From UBA11524 sp963642705 (lineage in GTDB: Bacteria; Bacillota; Clostridia; Christensenellales; Aristaeellaceae), in NCBI GenBank assembly GCA_963642705.1, contig CAVIHU010000008.1:1-64000 (forward strand): a stretch of 64,000 nucleotides of DNA, in the 5' to 3' direction. The stretch's first letter is position 1; every line of letters begins with the position of its first letter. The translations under genes and the position numbers were made by a program. Shown here piece after piece: positions 33,786 through 42,813 of this stretch. The notes under the pieces are model-generated. The model saw nothing but the letters and a program-made list of their open reading frames with translations. It was not told the DNA's origin and did no database searches.

Positions 33786-35429
33786 TTACAGCCGCGTGTC
33801 CGGCAGTCCGCAATATGCATCGACCGGGCTGATTCCGGTGAAGGGTCCGCCGCACAGAAGCTTGTTCAAAACCGTTTCGATGACAGTGCGCGTTGCGGTA
33901 TAGGCATTGATGTACACGGGAACGCGCGGGGCATCCTGCAAAAGATACGGATTTGCCAGCGAAACCATAACGCATGGCTCCTCATGCACGAAACGCGGCA
34001 TATCCAGCGCGTGCTTTTTGCTCCAATCGATGCGTACGGTGGTCTGATTGGAAGCATGCTCGTGATTCATGATGTACAGCGTCAGGCGGTGGTCTGATAG
34101 GGCAGAGGTGCCGTGCAGATCATCCGCGAGGGGATCGTAGCTTTCCACGGAGAATCCGGCGTTCTGCAGCCATTCAGTGACAATTGCCCGCACACTGCCG
34201 TCTGGAATGTCATCTTTCCCAAGGCAGATCAGTCGGATAACGGGGTATTTTTCCGGCGTGACGGGCAGGAGGGCTGAGCTGGTAGCCTTGACAAGCGTAA
34301 TCGCCTTTTCCGCCGCCTCGCGGTGCCATTCGGCGCCGCACGATGCAACCTTGCACTCCGGCTGAAAGCAGACCTTTGCCTTGAGCGCCATGATGCGTGT
34401 CACCGCTTCATTCAGGCGTTCATGCGTCAGACGCCCGTCGGACAGTGCCGCCTGAAGATAGCCGAAGTCCTCTTTACTGTCCGTTGAGAAAACAAGCATA
34501 TCGTTGCCTGCCATGATGGCGGCAGGAAGGGCATCGCGCCGCGCCATTGCCTGGCAGAATCCGCCCATGATGGTTGCATCCGTTGTGATAACGCCGTTGA
34601 AGCCAAATTTACCGCGCAGAACGCCGGTCAGCAGCTCCGGCGACAGCGAGCCTGGCAGACAATCCGCAAACTGAAGAGACGGATTGATGTCCATTTCTAC
34701 ATTCGGCTGCACAATATGCCCGACCATGACGCTGAGCAGGTGATGACGGTCAATCAGGTTCCGGTAGATGGTGCCGTAGGTATCGTACCATTCCCGCGCA
34801 CTCAGGCTGTTATAGGTGGGATGCAGATGCTGATCGCGGTAGTCTACACCATCGCCTGGAAAATGCTTGGCGCACGCCGCAACGCCGCAGGACTGCACCG
34901 CATCCACATATGCGCCGGTCATGAGCCTGATGCGTTCAGGGTCGCTGCCGAAGGTGCGGACATTCGTGATGGGGTTCAGGGGATTCATGTCGATGTCGCT
35001 GACGGGTGAGAACGTCCAGTTGATGCCTGCGCTTCGTCCTTCAGCGCCGCAGACCGTGCCGAATTTTACGGCGACCGATTCGTCATCCGTTGCGGCAGTC
35101 AGCATCGGCCAGCCGAAAAGTGTGCCGTCTGTGATGGCACCGGCACTGCCTTCTTCCAGATTGGCTGCCTTGAGCAGAGGAATTCGCGCCAGCGGATCAA
35201 GCATTGCCCAGCGGTCACGAATGGACTGTGCGGGCTCCGGACGATATAGAATGCCGCCGACCCTGCCGTGCCTGACCATTTGTGCCATCTGTGCCATGGG
35301 ATAATCCTGACCCATCAGGCAGAAGAGCTGACCGATTTTTTCTTCATCCGTCATGGAAGCGAGCGTCACATGCACCCAATTGACCTGTTCGTCCGACAGG
35401 AAAAACGGGTTCGCCTTTAAGTCAATCAT
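33786..35429 (-). CDS. Glycoside hydrolase family 3, beta-hexosaminidase-like
   Basis: 547-residue GH3 enzyme without a signal peptide, so probably cytoplasmic. The N-terminal TIM-barrel shows the NagZ-type blocks GGILYRPEPAQSI, SAGINWTFSPVSDIDMNPLNPI, ACAKHFPGDGVDYRDQHLHP (with the Asp-His pair of the general acid region) and FNGVITTDATIMGGF, whose Asp is the likely nucleophile. A C-terminal domain of about 160 residues follows. The ATG at 35429 comes after AAAGGAGATTG; a longer frame would run into the next gene. The substrate may be N-acetylglucosaminide or another beta-glycoside brought in by a transporter. Confidence 0.85.
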   Translation of the reverse strand: MIDLKANPFFLSDEQVNWVHVTLASMTDEEKIGQLFCLMGQDYPMAQMAQMVRHGRVGGILYRPEPAQSIRDRWAMLDPLARIPLLKAANLEEGSAGAITDGTLFGWPMLTAATDDESVAVKFGTVCGAEGRSAGINWTFSPVSDIDMNPLNPITNVRTFGSDPERIRLMTGAYVDAVQSCGVAACAKHFPGDGVDYRDQHLHPTYNSLSAREWYDTYGTIYRNLIDRHHLLSVMVGHIVQPNVEMDINPSLQFADCLPGSLSPELLTGVLRGKFGFNGVITTDATIMGGFCQAMARRDALPAAIMAGNDMLVFSTDSKEDFGYLQAALSDGRLTHERLNEAVTRIMALKAKVCFQPECKVASCGAEWHREAAEKAITLVKATSSALLPVTPEKYPVIRLICLGKDDIPDGSVRAIVTEWLQNAGFSVESYDPLADDLHGTSALSDHRLTLYIMNHEHASNQTTVRIDWSKKHALDMPRFVHEEPCVMVSLANPYLLQDAPRVPVYINAYTATRTVIETVLNKLLCGGPFTGISPVDAYCGLPDTRL

Positions 35430-35442
35430 CAACAATCTCCTT

Positions 35443-36321
35443 TCAAATGAAGCGAATGGTAGAGGGATCAATATGGCGGATATCCTTTGAACCGGTGCGC
35501 GACATGGCACAGCGCAGCTCATCCGTCATCTGCATCAGGCGTTCCGCGATGCCCGATGCGCCCTTTTCGCGGAAAATCGGCATCATGGGGCGCACCGTGA
35601 ATACGCCGTCCGCACCGAGTGCGAGCGCCTTGAAGCATTCATAGCCGGTGTCAAGACCGCTGTCGCACAGGATGGTCAGACTGTTGCCGACTGCCTTGCG
35701 AATTTCCGGCAGGACGGACAGCACAGGCGGATTCCATGGGAACATGTTTTGATGCTGGCTGACTACAATGCCGGCAATACCTGCTTCGGCGCAGGAAACG
35801 GCGTCCGAAACGCTCAATACGCCCTTGCAGAAGAAGGGAAGCGAGGTGCTTTCCGCATACGTTCGCAAGACGGACACGCTGGGAGACGCAAGGGGTCTTC
35901 CGCCGAAGGAATCGTGAAAACCACGCTTGTTGTAGGCATGGTCGATATCCATGGCAATGGCGCAGCAGCCCGCCTTTTCGTCATGCGCTATCATTGAAAG
36001 CACATGATCGGTGTCGGCGAACGGCTTGACAATGCGCGCGGCGGGAATGCCGGCAGCAACGACCGATTCAATTTCTGCATCGGTGGAGAAGCCTGTCCAC
36101 ATGGCTGTCCCGGCTGATGCGGCAGCGTCGGCATAGCCTGCCATGCCGCTTTCATGGAGCCGCTCGTAATGTGCGAGGCCGCCGAGCAGAATCGGCGTGG
36201 CTAATTTCCGACCGAAAAGCGTGCATTCGGTCGAAGCTTCCTCCGTGCCGATGTAACGGTAGCTGATGGTCAGCCGGTTGAGGTAGGCGCGGTTGAGTTC
36301 GTCTGAATTGCCGTTCATCAT
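35443..36321 (-). CDS. FMN-dependent alpha-hydroxyacid dehydrogenase/oxidase family protein
   Basis: 292-residue TIM-barrel flavoprotein of the lactate/glycolate oxidase family. Visible features are PILLGGLAHYERLHESG, the lysine in LPFFCKGVLSVSDA, the catalytic-His region GIVVSQHQNMFPWNPPVLSVLPEI and the phosphate-binding end ILCDSGLDTGYECFKALALGADGVFTVRP. The usual SNHGGRQ is here SQHQNMF, so it is a divergent branch and the hydroxyacid is uncertain. The ATG at 36321 has GGAGG five bases upstream and overlaps the upstream hydrolase stop (ATGA), giving coupled translation. It may oxidise an acid released by the co-transcribed hydrolase. Confidence 0.82.
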   Translation of the reverse strand: MMNGNSDELNRAYLNRLTISYRYIGTEEASTECTLFGRKLATPILLGGLAHYERLHESGMAGYADAAASAGTAMWTGFSTDAEIESVVAAGIPAARIVKPFADTDHVLSMIAHDEKAGCCAIAMDIDHAYNKRGFHDSFGGRPLASPSVSVLRTYAESTSLPFFCKGVLSVSDAVSCAEAGIAGIVVSQHQNMFPWNPPVLSVLPEIRKAVGNSLTILCDSGLDTGYECFKALALGADGVFTVRPMMPIFREKGASGIAERLMQMTDELRCAMSRTGSKDIRHIDPSTIRFI

Positions 36322-37586
36322 TTCATCCTCCTTGTCAGCCATTGAGACATGGCGTCAAACAGTGCAGACGGCGCATCGCCGAATTGCCCGGGATACTGCT
36401 CTGCGTCATGTGCCGTGCCCAGCATGTGCGTGCCGCCCTCGACAAAAGCGATGGACTTGTCGGCAGTGGCGGCGTTTTCGTAGATGATCTCGCTGGCGAT
36501 GCACTCATAGCCGCCGGTCATCCCCATGATTAGCATCGGTGCGTGAATGTGCTTCACATTGCCGGGGGTACAGCAGAAACAGGAATCGTAATCAATGCCC
36601 TCAATGCCGGTTTCTGTTACCCGATAGTCGGGCATCGTAAGCACGCAGTTCGAAGAAAGGTACGTGCGGACAGTGGTGCTCCAGCAGCCTAATCCATAAA
36701 GATTTGTGCCGTACAGCGCGCCGCGGGGAGTGCGCAGGGAGCGGATGATTTCGTGCGTGATGCTGCCGTCCTTGCCGTGAATCAGGTCGTAGGAACCCTT
36801 CGTGTGCGACAGCAGGTGCAAATCCTGCGGAAACAGCCGATTGTTCGGCGCAACCTGACTTCCGCCGGGAATCAGGAATGGTTCGTCATCCGAAAAGCGC
36901 CCCTGATGCTTTTCCAGCATGGACAGGCGCTCGAGTGCCCTTTCACGGATTCGGTCGGCGCGTTCTGCCTGTGTTCTATAATAGGAAGAGAGAAATGCGT
37001 CGCTGTAATGGGTGGTTCCGTCTGCCCGATAGCCGTTTTCTGCAGAAAAAGGGAAAAAAGCAGGGTCATTGTTGCATCCGCTTGCTTCATCCTGGACAGC
37101 AGGGTCAATGCTGACAAGCGTCATCACGCCGTTGCCGAAATTGGAATCAATGAGCATGATGCCATCCGCAGCCGGCAAGGACGGCACCTCACCAAGCTTG
37201 ACGATACGGTGCTCATCCCGAAAAATATCGGCTCCGTTTTCGGCAACTGCCTGATACAGGCTCATCAGCGTTGCACCGCCGCTGTGCCCGAGCAGGACAA
37301 TCCGGTCGATCCCGGGCTGACGGCGCATTTCCTCCACTGCCAGCTTGACGGAAAGAAGCTTCTTCTCCAGCGGGTCAGATGGATTTTCAACATTTGCGCA
37401 CAGGGTCAGGAAGCCGCGCACTGCCATGCCCGCACCGCCGGGAAAAGAAAGGTAATCAGAATCGGAATGCAGCACGACGATGCCGGTGCTGCTTTTTTTA
37501 ATGGCAGGGACGTAGAAAACGGCGTTGATTCCCTGCATGAAGGTGCCGATGCGCACGTAGGATGCGCTGTAGTGCGTGTCTGTCAT
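36318..37586 (-). CDS. Alpha/beta hydrolase
   Basis: 422-residue hydrolase without a signal peptide. The nucleophile elbow LLGHSGGATLMSLYQAVAE carries the serine, and EGGTHMLGTAHD near residue 395 the probable His. A large cap region (about 170-330) contains an unusual acidic/aromatic stretch. The ATG at 37586 follows GGAAGGAGGAACCC. It is the first gene of the operon running to pgmB. Its promoter (37668-37696) overlaps an operator shared with the MATE and Opp genes, so the operon may answer to the same signal. It is likely an esterase or thioesterase; the substrate is unknown. Confidence 0.78.
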   Translation of the reverse strand: MTDTHYSASYVRIGTFMQGINAVFYVPAIKKSSTGIVVLHSDSDYLSFPGGAGMAVRGFLTLCANVENPSDPLEKKLLSVKLAVEEMRRQPGIDRIVLLGHSGGATLMSLYQAVAENGADIFRDEHRIVKLGEVPSLPAADGIMLIDSNFGNGVMTLVSIDPAVQDEASGCNNDPAFFPFSAENGYRADGTTHYSDAFLSSYYRTQAERADRIRERALERLSMLEKHQGRFSDDEPFLIPGGSQVAPNNRLFPQDLHLLSHTKGSYDLIHGKDGSITHEIIRSLRTPRGALYGTNLYGLGCWSTTVRTYLSSNCVLTMPDYRVTETGIEGIDYDSCFCCTPGNVKHIHAPMLIMGMTGGYECIASEIIYENAATADKSIAFVEGGTHMLGTAHDAEQYPGQFGDAPSALFDAMSQWLTRRMK

Positions 37587-37637
37587 GGGTTCCTCCTTCC
37601 TTCGCGAAGAGGAAAGCAAATTTCCCGGTGAAGGGAC

Positions 37638-37666
37638 TTGACAAACCTCCTCAGGCGATTTATGAT
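37638..37666 (+). promoter_or_regulatory. Promoter of the MATE gene
   Basis: TTGACA (37638-37643), 17 bases, TATGAT (37661-37666). The operator at 37680 starts about seven bases after the expected transcription start. Confidence 0.78.
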
Positions 37667-37667
37667 A

Positions 37668-37696
37668 AGTATAGCACAATTAGAACGTGTTTTAAA
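37668..37696 (-). promoter_or_regulatory. Promoter of the alpha/beta hydrolase operon
   Basis: On the minus strand TTTAAA (37696-37691), 17 bases, TATACT (37673-37668). The operator covers the spacer and the -35 box. Confidence 0.6.
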
Positions 37697-37707
37697 GTAC
37701 GTTCTGA
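37680..37707. promoter_or_regulatory. Operator between the MATE gene and the hydrolase operon
   Basis: TTAGAACGTGT (37680-37690) faces GTACGTTCTGA (37697-37707), an inverted repeat with 9 of 11 positions matching. The first 12 bases, TTAGAACGTGTT, are identical to the Opp operator at 39829. Its position would let a repressor shut both divergent promoters. Confidence 0.68.
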
Positions 37708-37729
37708 AATTTTTTGAGGAGGATTTGAA

Positions 37730-39187
37730 ATGACGGCAGTGATGAAAAAAAAGGTCGGTCGCGATTTGACGAGCGGTCCTATCTGGAAGTCCCTGATGCT
37801 CTTCGCGATGCCCATTGTGCTGGCAAATTTGATTCAACAGCTGTATTCTATGGTGGATCTGATGGTGATTGGGCAATTTGTGGGCAATGTGGGCACGGTT
37901 GGCGTCAACACGGGCGGCGAAATTGCCGACTTCCTGACACCGGTTGCAACTGCCTTTGCATCCGCCGGACAGATTTATATTGCCCAGCTGGCAGGCGCGA
38001 AGCGATTCGGCGACCAGAAAAAGGCGACCGGTACTTTCATCACCCTGATGATGATTGCCTCGCTCGTTCTGATGGTCATTACCATCGTGCTGACGAAGCC
38101 GATTCTGCGGATGCTGAACTGCCCTGAGGAGGCAATGGGCGAGGCAACGTCTTACATGGTCATTACCGCACTTGGATTGCCGTTTATTTTCGGCTATAAC
38201 GCCGTCAGCGGTGTTCTGCGAGGCATGGGCGAAAGTAAGCGACCACTGCTGTTTATCATCATTGCGGCGGCGGTGAACATCGCGCTGGACATCCTGCTGG
38301 TCGCGGTGATTCCGCTGAGCGCGGCAGGAACCGCCATCGCGACGGTTGTCTCCCAGCTTGCCAGCTTTGCAGCGTGCTTCATTTATATGTACAAGCGCCG
38401 TGAAGCGTTTGATTTTGAACTGAAGCTGAGTTATTTCAATCTGGACGCGACGCATATGAAAATGCTGCTGCAGTTGGGGCTGCCGCAGGCGATTCGCTCC
38501 ATTCTTGTGCGCGTGTCCATGCTGTGGATTAATGCGAGCATCAACGCGTGCGGCGCGATTGCTTCCGGCACAAACGGCATCGGCAACAAGTTGCAGAAGT
38601 TCCTTGAAATGTTCTCTTCCTCCATGTCGCAGGCATGTGCCGCCATGGTCGGGCAGAATCTCGGCGCACAGAAGCAGGATCGCGCGAAAAAGGCGGTTCG
38701 CTATACGCTGCTGACCAGCCTTGCCTTCGGTTTGCTGATTTCGCTGCTTATCCTGCTCTTTCCGAAGCAGACCTTCGGCATCTTTACGATCGACCAGCAG
38801 GTGGCGGCGCTCGGTGTCTTCTACGTTCAGATGCTGGCGGTGCATATTCTCGTGTCTGCTGTCACCAGCTCGTATCAAGCCATGGTGCTTGGTGCAGGCA
38901 GCGCGATGCTGAATTTTATCATCGGCGTGCTGGACGGCGTTGTGTGCAAAATCGGCTTGAGCCTCCTGTTCATTCAGTTGTTCTTGAATGCGGCACCGGA
39001 GACGTTTTCGCTCTGGACAGCCATGACGGCCTATGCCGAGTCAGGCCTGACACTGGAGGAATTTCTGCGGACGCAGGCGTATTTCTGGGGAACGGGACTC
39101 AGCCGCGTGCTGCCGGCCGTTGTGTGCATGATTTACTACTATACAGGCGCGTGGAAGAAGAAAAATCTGCTGAAGGACGCAAAGTGA
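37730..39187 (+). CDS. MATE-family efflux transporter
   Basis: 485-residue multidrug/toxic-compound exporter (NorM/DinF type) with about twelve hydrophobic segments in two halves. Typical blocks are GPIWKSLMLFAMPIVLANLIQQLYSMVDLMVIGQFVG, GVLRGMGESKRPLLFIIIAAAVNIALDILLV and VGQNLGAQKQDRAKKAVRYT. It uses Na+ or H+ to expel cationic or bulky compounds. The ATG follows AGGAGGATTTGAA. It shares a promoter region and operator with the divergent hydrolase operon and heads a pair with 39189, which suggests export of a product or inhibitor met during glycan use. Confidence 0.94.
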   Translation: MTAVMKKKVGRDLTSGPIWKSLMLFAMPIVLANLIQQLYSMVDLMVIGQFVGNVGTVGVNTGGEIADFLTPVATAFASAGQIYIAQLAGAKRFGDQKKATGTFITLMMIASLVLMVITIVLTKPILRMLNCPEEAMGEATSYMVITALGLPFIFGYNAVSGVLRGMGESKRPLLFIIIAAAVNIALDILLVAVIPLSAAGTAIATVVSQLASFAACFIYMYKRREAFDFELKLSYFNLDATHMKMLLQLGLPQAIRSILVRVSMLWINASINACGAIASGTNGIGNKLQKFLEMFSSSMSQACAAMVGQNLGAQKQDRAKKAVRYTLLTSLAFGLLISLLILLFPKQTFGIFTIDQQVAALGVFYVQMLAVHILVSAVTSSYQAMVLGAGSAMLNFIIGVLDGVVCKIGLSLLFIQLFLNAAPETFSLWTAMTAYAESGLTLEEFLRTQAYFWGTGLSRVLPAVVCMIYYYTGAWKKKNLLKDAK

Positions 39188-39188
39188 C

Positions 39189-39779
39189 ATGAGGAGAGAG
39201 AAACGCAAGTCCTACAGAGAGCGTTATTTCGAAAACTGGGAGGCAGTGAAGGAGCCTGCACGGAATCGAAAGGGCTACCGCATGGCGTACCGCTATATCG
39301 GCATGTTTTGCCGCTATACGTCCCCAAAGCAGGGAAGGACGCTGCAGTCAGTCAAGCTGCGGATGGTGCTTGCGATGCTTCTCGGCACGGCTGCGGCGAT
39401 TGCGGCAGGGGTTGCGGACGTGCCGTTCAACAATTGCCGCCTGGCGAATGGCTTCGGCGCGCTGTCTGTCATCGCCTGGCTGATAGGTGCATACGGCGTT
39501 CTTCACTTTGCGGTGAGCGGTGCATACATAAAGCGTATGACAGCGGACGAGGTTGACCAGTGCATCCGGATTGGCTGGGTTGCCCATGCGGTGCTGCTGA
39601 TGCTGTCCGCCATTTCCGGCACAACGGCGCTGATGTCCGGAGGAAAAGGCACGCCTTTGGATGCGATTGTAATCCTTGCAGTGCTGTTCAGCGCCGGATG
39701 CTCTCTTGCAATTCGCCAGATGTTTAGCAATTTGCTCATGACCATGCATAAAAACGCGAATGGTCAGCCAGTGCCGTAA
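39189..39779 (+). CDS. Hypothetical four-segment membrane protein
   Basis: 196-residue protein with a basic, charged N-terminus (about 1-55, RREKRKSYRERYFENW...) and four predicted membrane segments (about 57-77, 90-112, 126-146 and 160-178). No family is recognised. The start is one base after the MATE stop; a weak GAAGG lies 12 bases upstream, and an internal ATG at 39282 with AAAGGG is an alternative that would remove the charged leader. Its placement suggests an accessory protein of the exporter, but this is inference. Confidence 0.68.
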   Translation: MRREKRKSYRERYFENWEAVKEPARNRKGYRMAYRYIGMFCRYTSPKQGRTLQSVKLRMVLAMLLGTAAAIAAGVADVPFNNCRLANGFGALSVIAWLIGAYGVLHFAVSGAYIKRMTADEVDQCIRIGWVAHAVLLMLSAISGTTALMSGGKGTPLDAIVILAVLFSAGCSLAIRQMFSNLLMTMHKNANGQPVP

Positions 39780-39795
39780 AAAAGTAAAAATGCTG

Positions 39796-39824
39796 TTGAC
39801 AAACGGACAAATATGATTTATAAT
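39796..39824 (+). promoter_or_regulatory. Promoter of the Opp-type operon
   Basis: TTGACA (39796-39801), 17 bases, TATAAT (39819-39824): full consensus in both hexamers, 63 bases before the ATG at 39887. Confidence 0.88.
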
Positions 39825-39828
39825 TCAA

Positions 39829-39844
39829 TTAGAACGTGTTCTAA
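39829..39844. promoter_or_regulatory. Palindromic operator of the Opp-type operon
   Basis: TTAGAAC-GT-GTTCTAA has perfect 7-base arms and lies across the expected transcription start. The same core occurs at 37680. Size and symmetry suit a TetR-type dimer; the TetR gene at 49401 is the obvious candidate. Confidence 0.72.
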
Positions 39845-39886
39845 TACACGAATTAAAATGAGTTACTACCAAAAAGGAGGAGAACC

Positions 39887-41185
39887 ATGAAAAGAACTCT
39901 GTCACTCATCGTGACCCTCTGCCTGCTGCTGTGCGGAATTACCTGCGCAGGCGCGGAGGAAACAGTCCTGTTCGACGGTAAGGAGTACACACTGCTTTAC
40001 ACCGTCGTCTGCGACTCCGGCCTGACGCTCATCGACGAGCAGTTCGACCCGTATTTCGAGAGCGGCGCTGAGACCGGTGTTCGGGCAATCGTGAATGCCG
40101 GCAATGTCTACGTCAACGGTCAGCGGATTCCGTACATGCTTGCGGACGGCACGCTGAGCACGGAAGCGCTTGTCGTGAACGGTGAAAACGCCATCTGGCA
40201 GGTCGAAGGCGGCTGGGCATGGAAGGCACATCTTCAGCGGCAGTGGGATGACGGCTTCTTCATGCCGAAGGTCGAAGAAAACTACGTGCAGGGTCAGCCT
40301 GTAACACTTGAAGAGGCTGCTTTCCTGTATACGAAGCATATCGCCTATATGGTCGGTCAGACGATTCAGCTGTATGCGGAGGCTGGCAGCGATAAGGCAG
40401 CCGTCATCTCGACGACCTACTACACTTCGACGTTTGTCAGCGAAATCAGCAAAAATAACGGCGTTGTGTCCGTAAAGGATGACAGCGGCGAGGATATCGG
40501 TGTGACATTCGCGGAGAATAATTTCGACAGCGCCATTCAGCCGCTGGACATGATGATTTACTGGCAGGACGGCGTGAAGGGCTGGACGGCAAAGCGTGCC
40601 TATTCCGTGACCGGCAAGCTGATTGAGAATACCGATTCCAACGACAAGGATGCCATCAAGCATCCGTTGTTCCTGGCTGACGGTGCGACGGAAACGGTGA
40701 CGACCGGCGACTCCTACATCGGCAAGAACTTCGGCGAGGCATTCCGCCATACGCAGTTCATCCGCGGAGAACGCCGTACCGATCAGTACAACAATCCCGA
40801 CGAGGTCATCATCATGTGGTCGTCCGACGACGGCGCTGATCACGTGATTGGCTTTACGCGCGGCAGCGGCGCACCGGCTGCGCTTGCCCATGCGGTTGCC
40901 TACGCCGAGCAGGTGACGGCTGATGTCGTGGTCAGCGCGGACGGCACGGACGTACCGGCTGACAAGTACTGGGTGACGGAGGAAATCTGGACGCCTTTCG
41001 CCGAAAAGCTGGCAGAAGCAAAGGCGATGGTGGAATCCGGCAGCGCCGATCAGATCGCTTGCGACAACATGCTCTTCGAGCTGGGCAATGCGCTGGGCGG
41101 CACGGAGGATTTGAACAGCACGAGCCCCATGAAGATGAATCCGCTGGGCGTTGTCGGCACGATGGCGGCAGGCACGGCGCAGTAA
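39887..41185 (+). CDS. Secreted protein of unknown function with a FIVAR-like C-terminus
   Basis: 432 residues. A signal peptide (about 1-23) ends CAGA, and mature EETVLFDGKEY follows; a lipobox is not clear. The middle (about 30-350) is beta-rich with many aromatic residues and no recognised family. The C-terminal part (about 355-405, PADKYWVTEEIWTPFAEKLAEAKAMV...) resembles FIVAR three-helix modules found in sugar-binding surface proteins. AAAAAGGAGG precedes the ATG. It is the first gene of the Opp-type operon, right after the consensus promoter and operator, so it is probably abundant and may present a ligand to the importer. Confidence 0.7.
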   Translation: MKRTLSLIVTLCLLLCGITCAGAEETVLFDGKEYTLLYTVVCDSGLTLIDEQFDPYFESGAETGVRAIVNAGNVYVNGQRIPYMLADGTLSTEALVVNGENAIWQVEGGWAWKAHLQRQWDDGFFMPKVEENYVQGQPVTLEEAAFLYTKHIAYMVGQTIQLYAEAGSDKAAVISTTYYTSTFVSEISKNNGVVSVKDDSGEDIGVTFAENNFDSAIQPLDMMIYWQDGVKGWTAKRAYSVTGKLIENTDSNDKDAIKHPLFLADGATETVTTGDSYIGKNFGEAFRHTQFIRGERRTDQYNNPDEVIIMWSSDDGADHVIGFTRGSGAPAALAHAVAYAEQVTADVVVSADGTDVPADKYWVTEEIWTPFAEKLAEAKAMVESGSADQIACDNMLFELGNALGGTEDLNSTSPMKMNPLGVVGTMAAGTAQ

Positions 41186-41241
41186 ACAGAAACCAAATCG
41201 CCTTAACGGATATTCGCCAAAGCATCAAGGAGGAAGACATC

Positions 41242-42792
41242 ATGAAGAAAATCCTGGCTCTCGCGCTGGCATTATGCCTCGCACTTTCTGCCTGCTCGTT
41301 CGCATTTGCGGCGGATGCAGACAACAACGGTCGTGTGGACAAGGTTGTTTACGCCGGTACGCAGTCCTACATCAGCCTTGTGCCGTTCCTGAATCCAAAG
41401 ACGTATACGACAGCCGTGTTTGAGCCTCTCGGCTCCTTCACGACCTACGGCGATGACTTCCAGGGGCTGCTGATGGAGTCCTGGGAGTATGACGGTGACC
41501 GCACATACACTGTGAAGCTCTACGAGAACATCCATGACTCCGAGGGCAATCCGATTAAGGCATCGGACGTGGCGTTCTGCTATGCGACCGAGCAGGTCGG
41601 TTCCTCGGAAATGTCGACGGTTGTCAACGCAATCGAATCCGTGACTGCAATTGATGAGTACACTGTGCGGTTCGTCTGGAAGACAACCCCTGTCAAGGGC
41701 GCCTTCGAGCATGTGGCAAGCTACGTCAACATCGTCAGTGAAGCGGCATATGTGGCGTCGGGTGACGGCATGGCCTCCAAGCCGGTCGGCACGGGTCCCT
41801 ACAAGGTGACCGGCTGGGTGTCCGGCGTATCCATTACGCTGGCTGTGAACGAAAACTATTGGGCAACCGATGATCAGGTGAAGCTTCCGCGTCAGCAGCA
41901 GCCTGCCGATGTGATCGAAATCCAGACGATTTCCGAAACATCGCAGCTTTCTGTCGCCCTGCAGATGGGCACCATCGACATGACCGCGGACATTGCCAGC
42001 CAGGACGCGGCGTTCTTCGCGGAAGGCGGTCCGTTCTCTTCGATGTACACGGTGAAGGAGACCACGGCGACCGCGCCGAAGTCCCTGCTTGTCAACCATT
42101 CGCCCAACAGCAAAACGTCCGACCCGTATCTGCGCATGGCGATTCTGACTGCGATTGACCAGGAACTGGTCGCTGCGATGGTCAACGGCGGAGCGAACAT
42201 TGCCACCTACGGTCTCGGTTCGCCCATGAATCCTGACTATGATGCGGACAGCTTTGCCTCCTACATCCCTGCGCACGATGTGGAGAAGGCGAAGGAGTAT
42301 CTGGCGCAGTCGCAGTATCCGGACGGCTGCGAAATCACACTGCTGTTCATTGACGGCACGATTGCCAATGATATCGCCGTCGTCGTGCAGAGTCAGCTGG
42401 CGCAAATCGGCATTACCGTGAATGTTTCCGGCAATATTTTCCCCAACTGGCTGGCTGCCAAGAAGGATGATTCCGCGTGGGAGCTGAACCTTTCCGAACT
42501 GAGCGGCTTCTATGTGACCGACCTGTGGGAATCCGCCTTTGTGAAGCAGAACGAGGTCTTCGCACCCGATGATGAGCTGGCAGAGCTGCGCAGCGTCATC
42601 AGCAGCGCACTGAGCGTTGCAACGAATTCTCAGGAAACCGTGAATGCAGCACAGAAGTATATTACCGAAAACGTGTACTGCGTGCCGCTGCTGGTGGAGA
42701 AGAAGTACAACGTGTACAATTCCTCCATGATTGACAGCATCTGCTATTCCGGCGAGGGTGCCGTGTGCGTGCAGGGCTTTACCTTCAAGTAA
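41242..42792 (+). CDS. ABC transporter substrate-binding protein, family 5 (peptide/nickel/oligosaccharide type)
   Basis: 516-residue binding protein of the DppA/OppA family. The N-terminus has a possible lipobox (LALSAC at about residue 18). Family blocks are ESWEYDGDRTYTVKLYENIHDSEGNPIKASDVAFCY, KPVGTGPYKVTGW, MRMAILTAID-type DPYLRMAILTAIDQELVAAMVNG and the closing ENVYCVPLLVEKKYNVYNS. The ATG at 41242 comes after AAGGAGGAAGACATC; the frame is open further upstream but overlaps the previous gene. A terminator-like hairpin follows (42814). Family members carry peptides, metals or glycosides; the deacetylase downstream favours a glycan. Confidence 0.92.
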   Translation: MKKILALALALCLALSACSFAFAADADNNGRVDKVVYAGTQSYISLVPFLNPKTYTTAVFEPLGSFTTYGDDFQGLLMESWEYDGDRTYTVKLYENIHDSEGNPIKASDVAFCYATEQVGSSEMSTVVNAIESVTAIDEYTVRFVWKTTPVKGAFEHVASYVNIVSEAAYVASGDGMASKPVGTGPYKVTGWVSGVSITLAVNENYWATDDQVKLPRQQQPADVIEIQTISETSQLSVALQMGTIDMTADIASQDAAFFAEGGPFSSMYTVKETTATAPKSLLVNHSPNSKTSDPYLRMAILTAIDQELVAAMVNGGANIATYGLGSPMNPDYDADSFASYIPAHDVEKAKEYLAQSQYPDGCEITLLFIDGTIANDIAVVVQSQLAQIGITVNVSGNIFPNWLAAKKDDSAWELNLSELSGFYVTDLWESAFVKQNEVFAPDDELAELRSVISSALSVATNSQETVNAAQKYITENVYCVPLLVEKKYNVYNSSMIDSICYSGEGAVCVQGFTFK

Positions 42793-42813
42793 TCGGTTCT
42801 TGAGCCTCCCCAA

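Noticed and set aside
41059..41241. Longer N-terminus for the family 5 binding protein
   Set aside because: It would place 61 charged residues before a clear signal peptide and overlap the previous gene; the ribosome site is at 41228-41234.
41272..42813. Long open frame (513 codons) on the minus strand
   Set aside because: Antisense to the family 5 binding-protein gene, which has a clear start and family blocks.
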